Under the pieces are notes generated by a model. The model did not search any database. It saw only the letters and a program-made list of their open reading frames with translations, and was not told the origin of the DNA. A DNA stretch of 5,732 nucleotides from Microbacteriaceae bacterium (GTDB lineage: Bacteria; Actinomycetota; Actinomycetes; Actinomycetales; Microbacteriaceae), in NCBI GenBank assembly GCA_025464125.1, contig JAODLU010000143.1:1-5732 (forward strand), read 5' to 3'. Every line of letters starts with the position of its first letter. Positions within the stretch are counted from its first letter, which is position 1. The translations under genes and the position numbers were made by a program. Below are positions 5,103 to 5,732 of this stretch, one piece after another.

Positions 5103-5725
5103 GCGATACAACACCACCAGCGGACGCAGAGTCCGTAGAAGACTCGACCCAGGCGAAGTCAGCACCGGAGGACCGCGCTACCGCTGGCCCGCTCGACGAA
5201 AGCGAAGCGAACCCGGTTCGCCCGTATGTCGACCTTGGCGGAGTCAAGGTTCTTCCCCGCGAGGGACTGCAACTGCGTCTCGAGGTCGAGGAAGGCAGCC
5301 AGCGGGTTGTCGCTGTCGGTCTCGACTACGCGGGCTCGACGCTGCAGGTGCAGCCCTTTGCGGCACCCCGCACGAGTGGACTCTGGCACGAGATCCGCGC
5401 GCAGATCACCGATCAGATCGCAAAGCAAGGTGGCACCACCCGCGAGAGTGTTGGCCCATTTGGGCCAGAGCTGCTTGCCGAGATTCCCGCGAACACCCCC
5501 GGCCAGCCCGGCTCCACCCGTCTCGCGCGTTTCGTCGGTGTTGATGGACCGCGATGGTTCCTCCGCGGCGTGATTGCCGGCGAGGGTGCTGTCGACGCGG
5601 AAGCGGCCGAGCAGATCGAAGACCTGTTCAGAAGCGTCGTCGTCGTGCGTGGCACGACGCCAATGCCGCCGCGGGACCTGATCCCGTTGCAGATGCCCAA
5701 GGGCTCTGGCGCGGACGGGAGCTGA
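5099..5725 (+). CDS. DUF3710 family protein
   Basis: 208-residue conserved actinobacterial protein of unknown function, resembling Rv2696c, which also follows dut in M. tuberculosis. The first 40 residues are acidic, low in complexity and probably disordered (MSDTTPPADAESVEDSTQAK). The folded part runs from about 41 to 200 and shows the recognisable blocks QPFAAPRTSGLWHEIR (85-100), FVGVDGPRWFLRGVI (145-159) and PMPPRDLIPLQMP (188-200). No signal peptide, membrane helix or metal site is visible, so it is probably cytoplasmic. Starting with GTG behind AAGGAG and overlapping dut by 4 bp, it should be translated in step with dUTPase. Its function is not known, and the link to nucleotide metabolism is only by position. 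Confidence 0.9.
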   Translation: MSDTTPPADAESVEDSTQAKSAPEDRATAGPLDESEANPVRPYVDLGGVKVLPREGLQLRLEVEEGSQRVVAVGLDYAGSTLQVQPFAAPRTSGLWHEIRAQITDQIAKQGGTTRESVGPFGPELLAEIPANTPGQPGSTRLARFVGVDGPRWFLRGVIAGEGAVDAEAAEQIEDLFRSVVVVRGTTPMPPRDLIPLQMPKGSGADGS

Positions 5726-5728
5726 CGC

Positions 5729-5732
5729 GTGG
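5729..5732 (+). CDS. Probable start of the next operon gene (only the first bases visible)
   Basis: A GTG at 5729-5731 follows the DUF3710 stop by 3 nt and is preceded by GGGAG (5717-5721) at 7-nt spacing, a usable ribosome binding site. The tight spacing suggests continuation of the dut operon. In related genomes a DUF3159 membrane protein or a neighbour of it follows nearby, but the product cannot be read here. Confidence 0.35.

Noticed and set aside
5202..5222. LexA/SOS-like box near GAACCCGGTTCG in the DUF3710 gene
   Set aside because: The inverted GAACC/GGTTC lies inside coding sequence and lacks the TCGAAC...GTTCGA outer bases and spacing of the actinobacterial SOS box.
1..5732. Hidden defence, mobile or CRISPR system
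   Set aside because: No transposase, integrase, phage, toxin-antitoxin or repeat-spacer pattern is visible. All substantial coding sequence is accounted for by core actinobacterial genes of uniform base composition.

Overview
The window looks like a core chromosomal segment from a high-GC actinobacterium, most likely of the family Microbacteriaceae. This rests on gene content and order: a second GyrA-type topoisomerase subunit, the actinobacterial division protein SepH, and the actinobacteria-specific families DUF4193, DUF3093 and DUF3710 around a dUTPase. The block DUF4193 - DUF3093 - dut - DUF3710 matches, from memory, the order of Rv2699c-Rv2698-Rv2697c-Rv2696c in Mycobacterium tuberculosis. 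All protein calls come from reading motifs in the translated sequence; no database search was run.

Layout: (1) 1-1296, minus strand, N-terminal 432 codons of a topoisomerase IV (ParC-like) A subunit, cut by the window edge. (2) 1309-2448, plus strand, a cytoplasmic nucleotide pyrophosphatase/phosphodiesterase-type enzyme of the alkaline phosphatase superfamily. Its start lies only 12 bp from the topoisomerase start, and each gene's -10-like hexamer touches the other's start codon. (3) 2483-3535, minus strand, sepH, convergent with the phosphodiesterase. (4) 3536-3733, a 198-bp divergent regulatory region rich in palindromes. (5) 3734-4027, plus strand, a small DUF4193 protein with a CxxC...CxxC zinc-ribbon-like tail. 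(6) 4083-4541, minus strand, a DUF3093 two-helix membrane protein. (7) 4626-5102, plus strand, dut with all five trimeric dUTPase motifs and a probable leaderless GTG start. (8) 5099-5725, plus strand, a DUF3710 protein overlapping dut by 4 bp. (9) The first bases of a probable next operon gene at 5729.

How they fit together: this is housekeeping DNA, covering chromosome decatenation, division (SepH acts on FtsZ) and nucleotide-pool hygiene (dUTPase), interleaved with conserved proteins of unknown function. Strand changes at almost every gene, so most genes must carry their own promoters. Only dut-DUF3710-(next gene) reads as an operon. I saw no mobile element, CRISPR array, tRNA, rRNA or sign of recent transfer. 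The most interesting material is the compact promoter architecture in the short intergenic gaps and the unexplained conserved DUF genes around dut.
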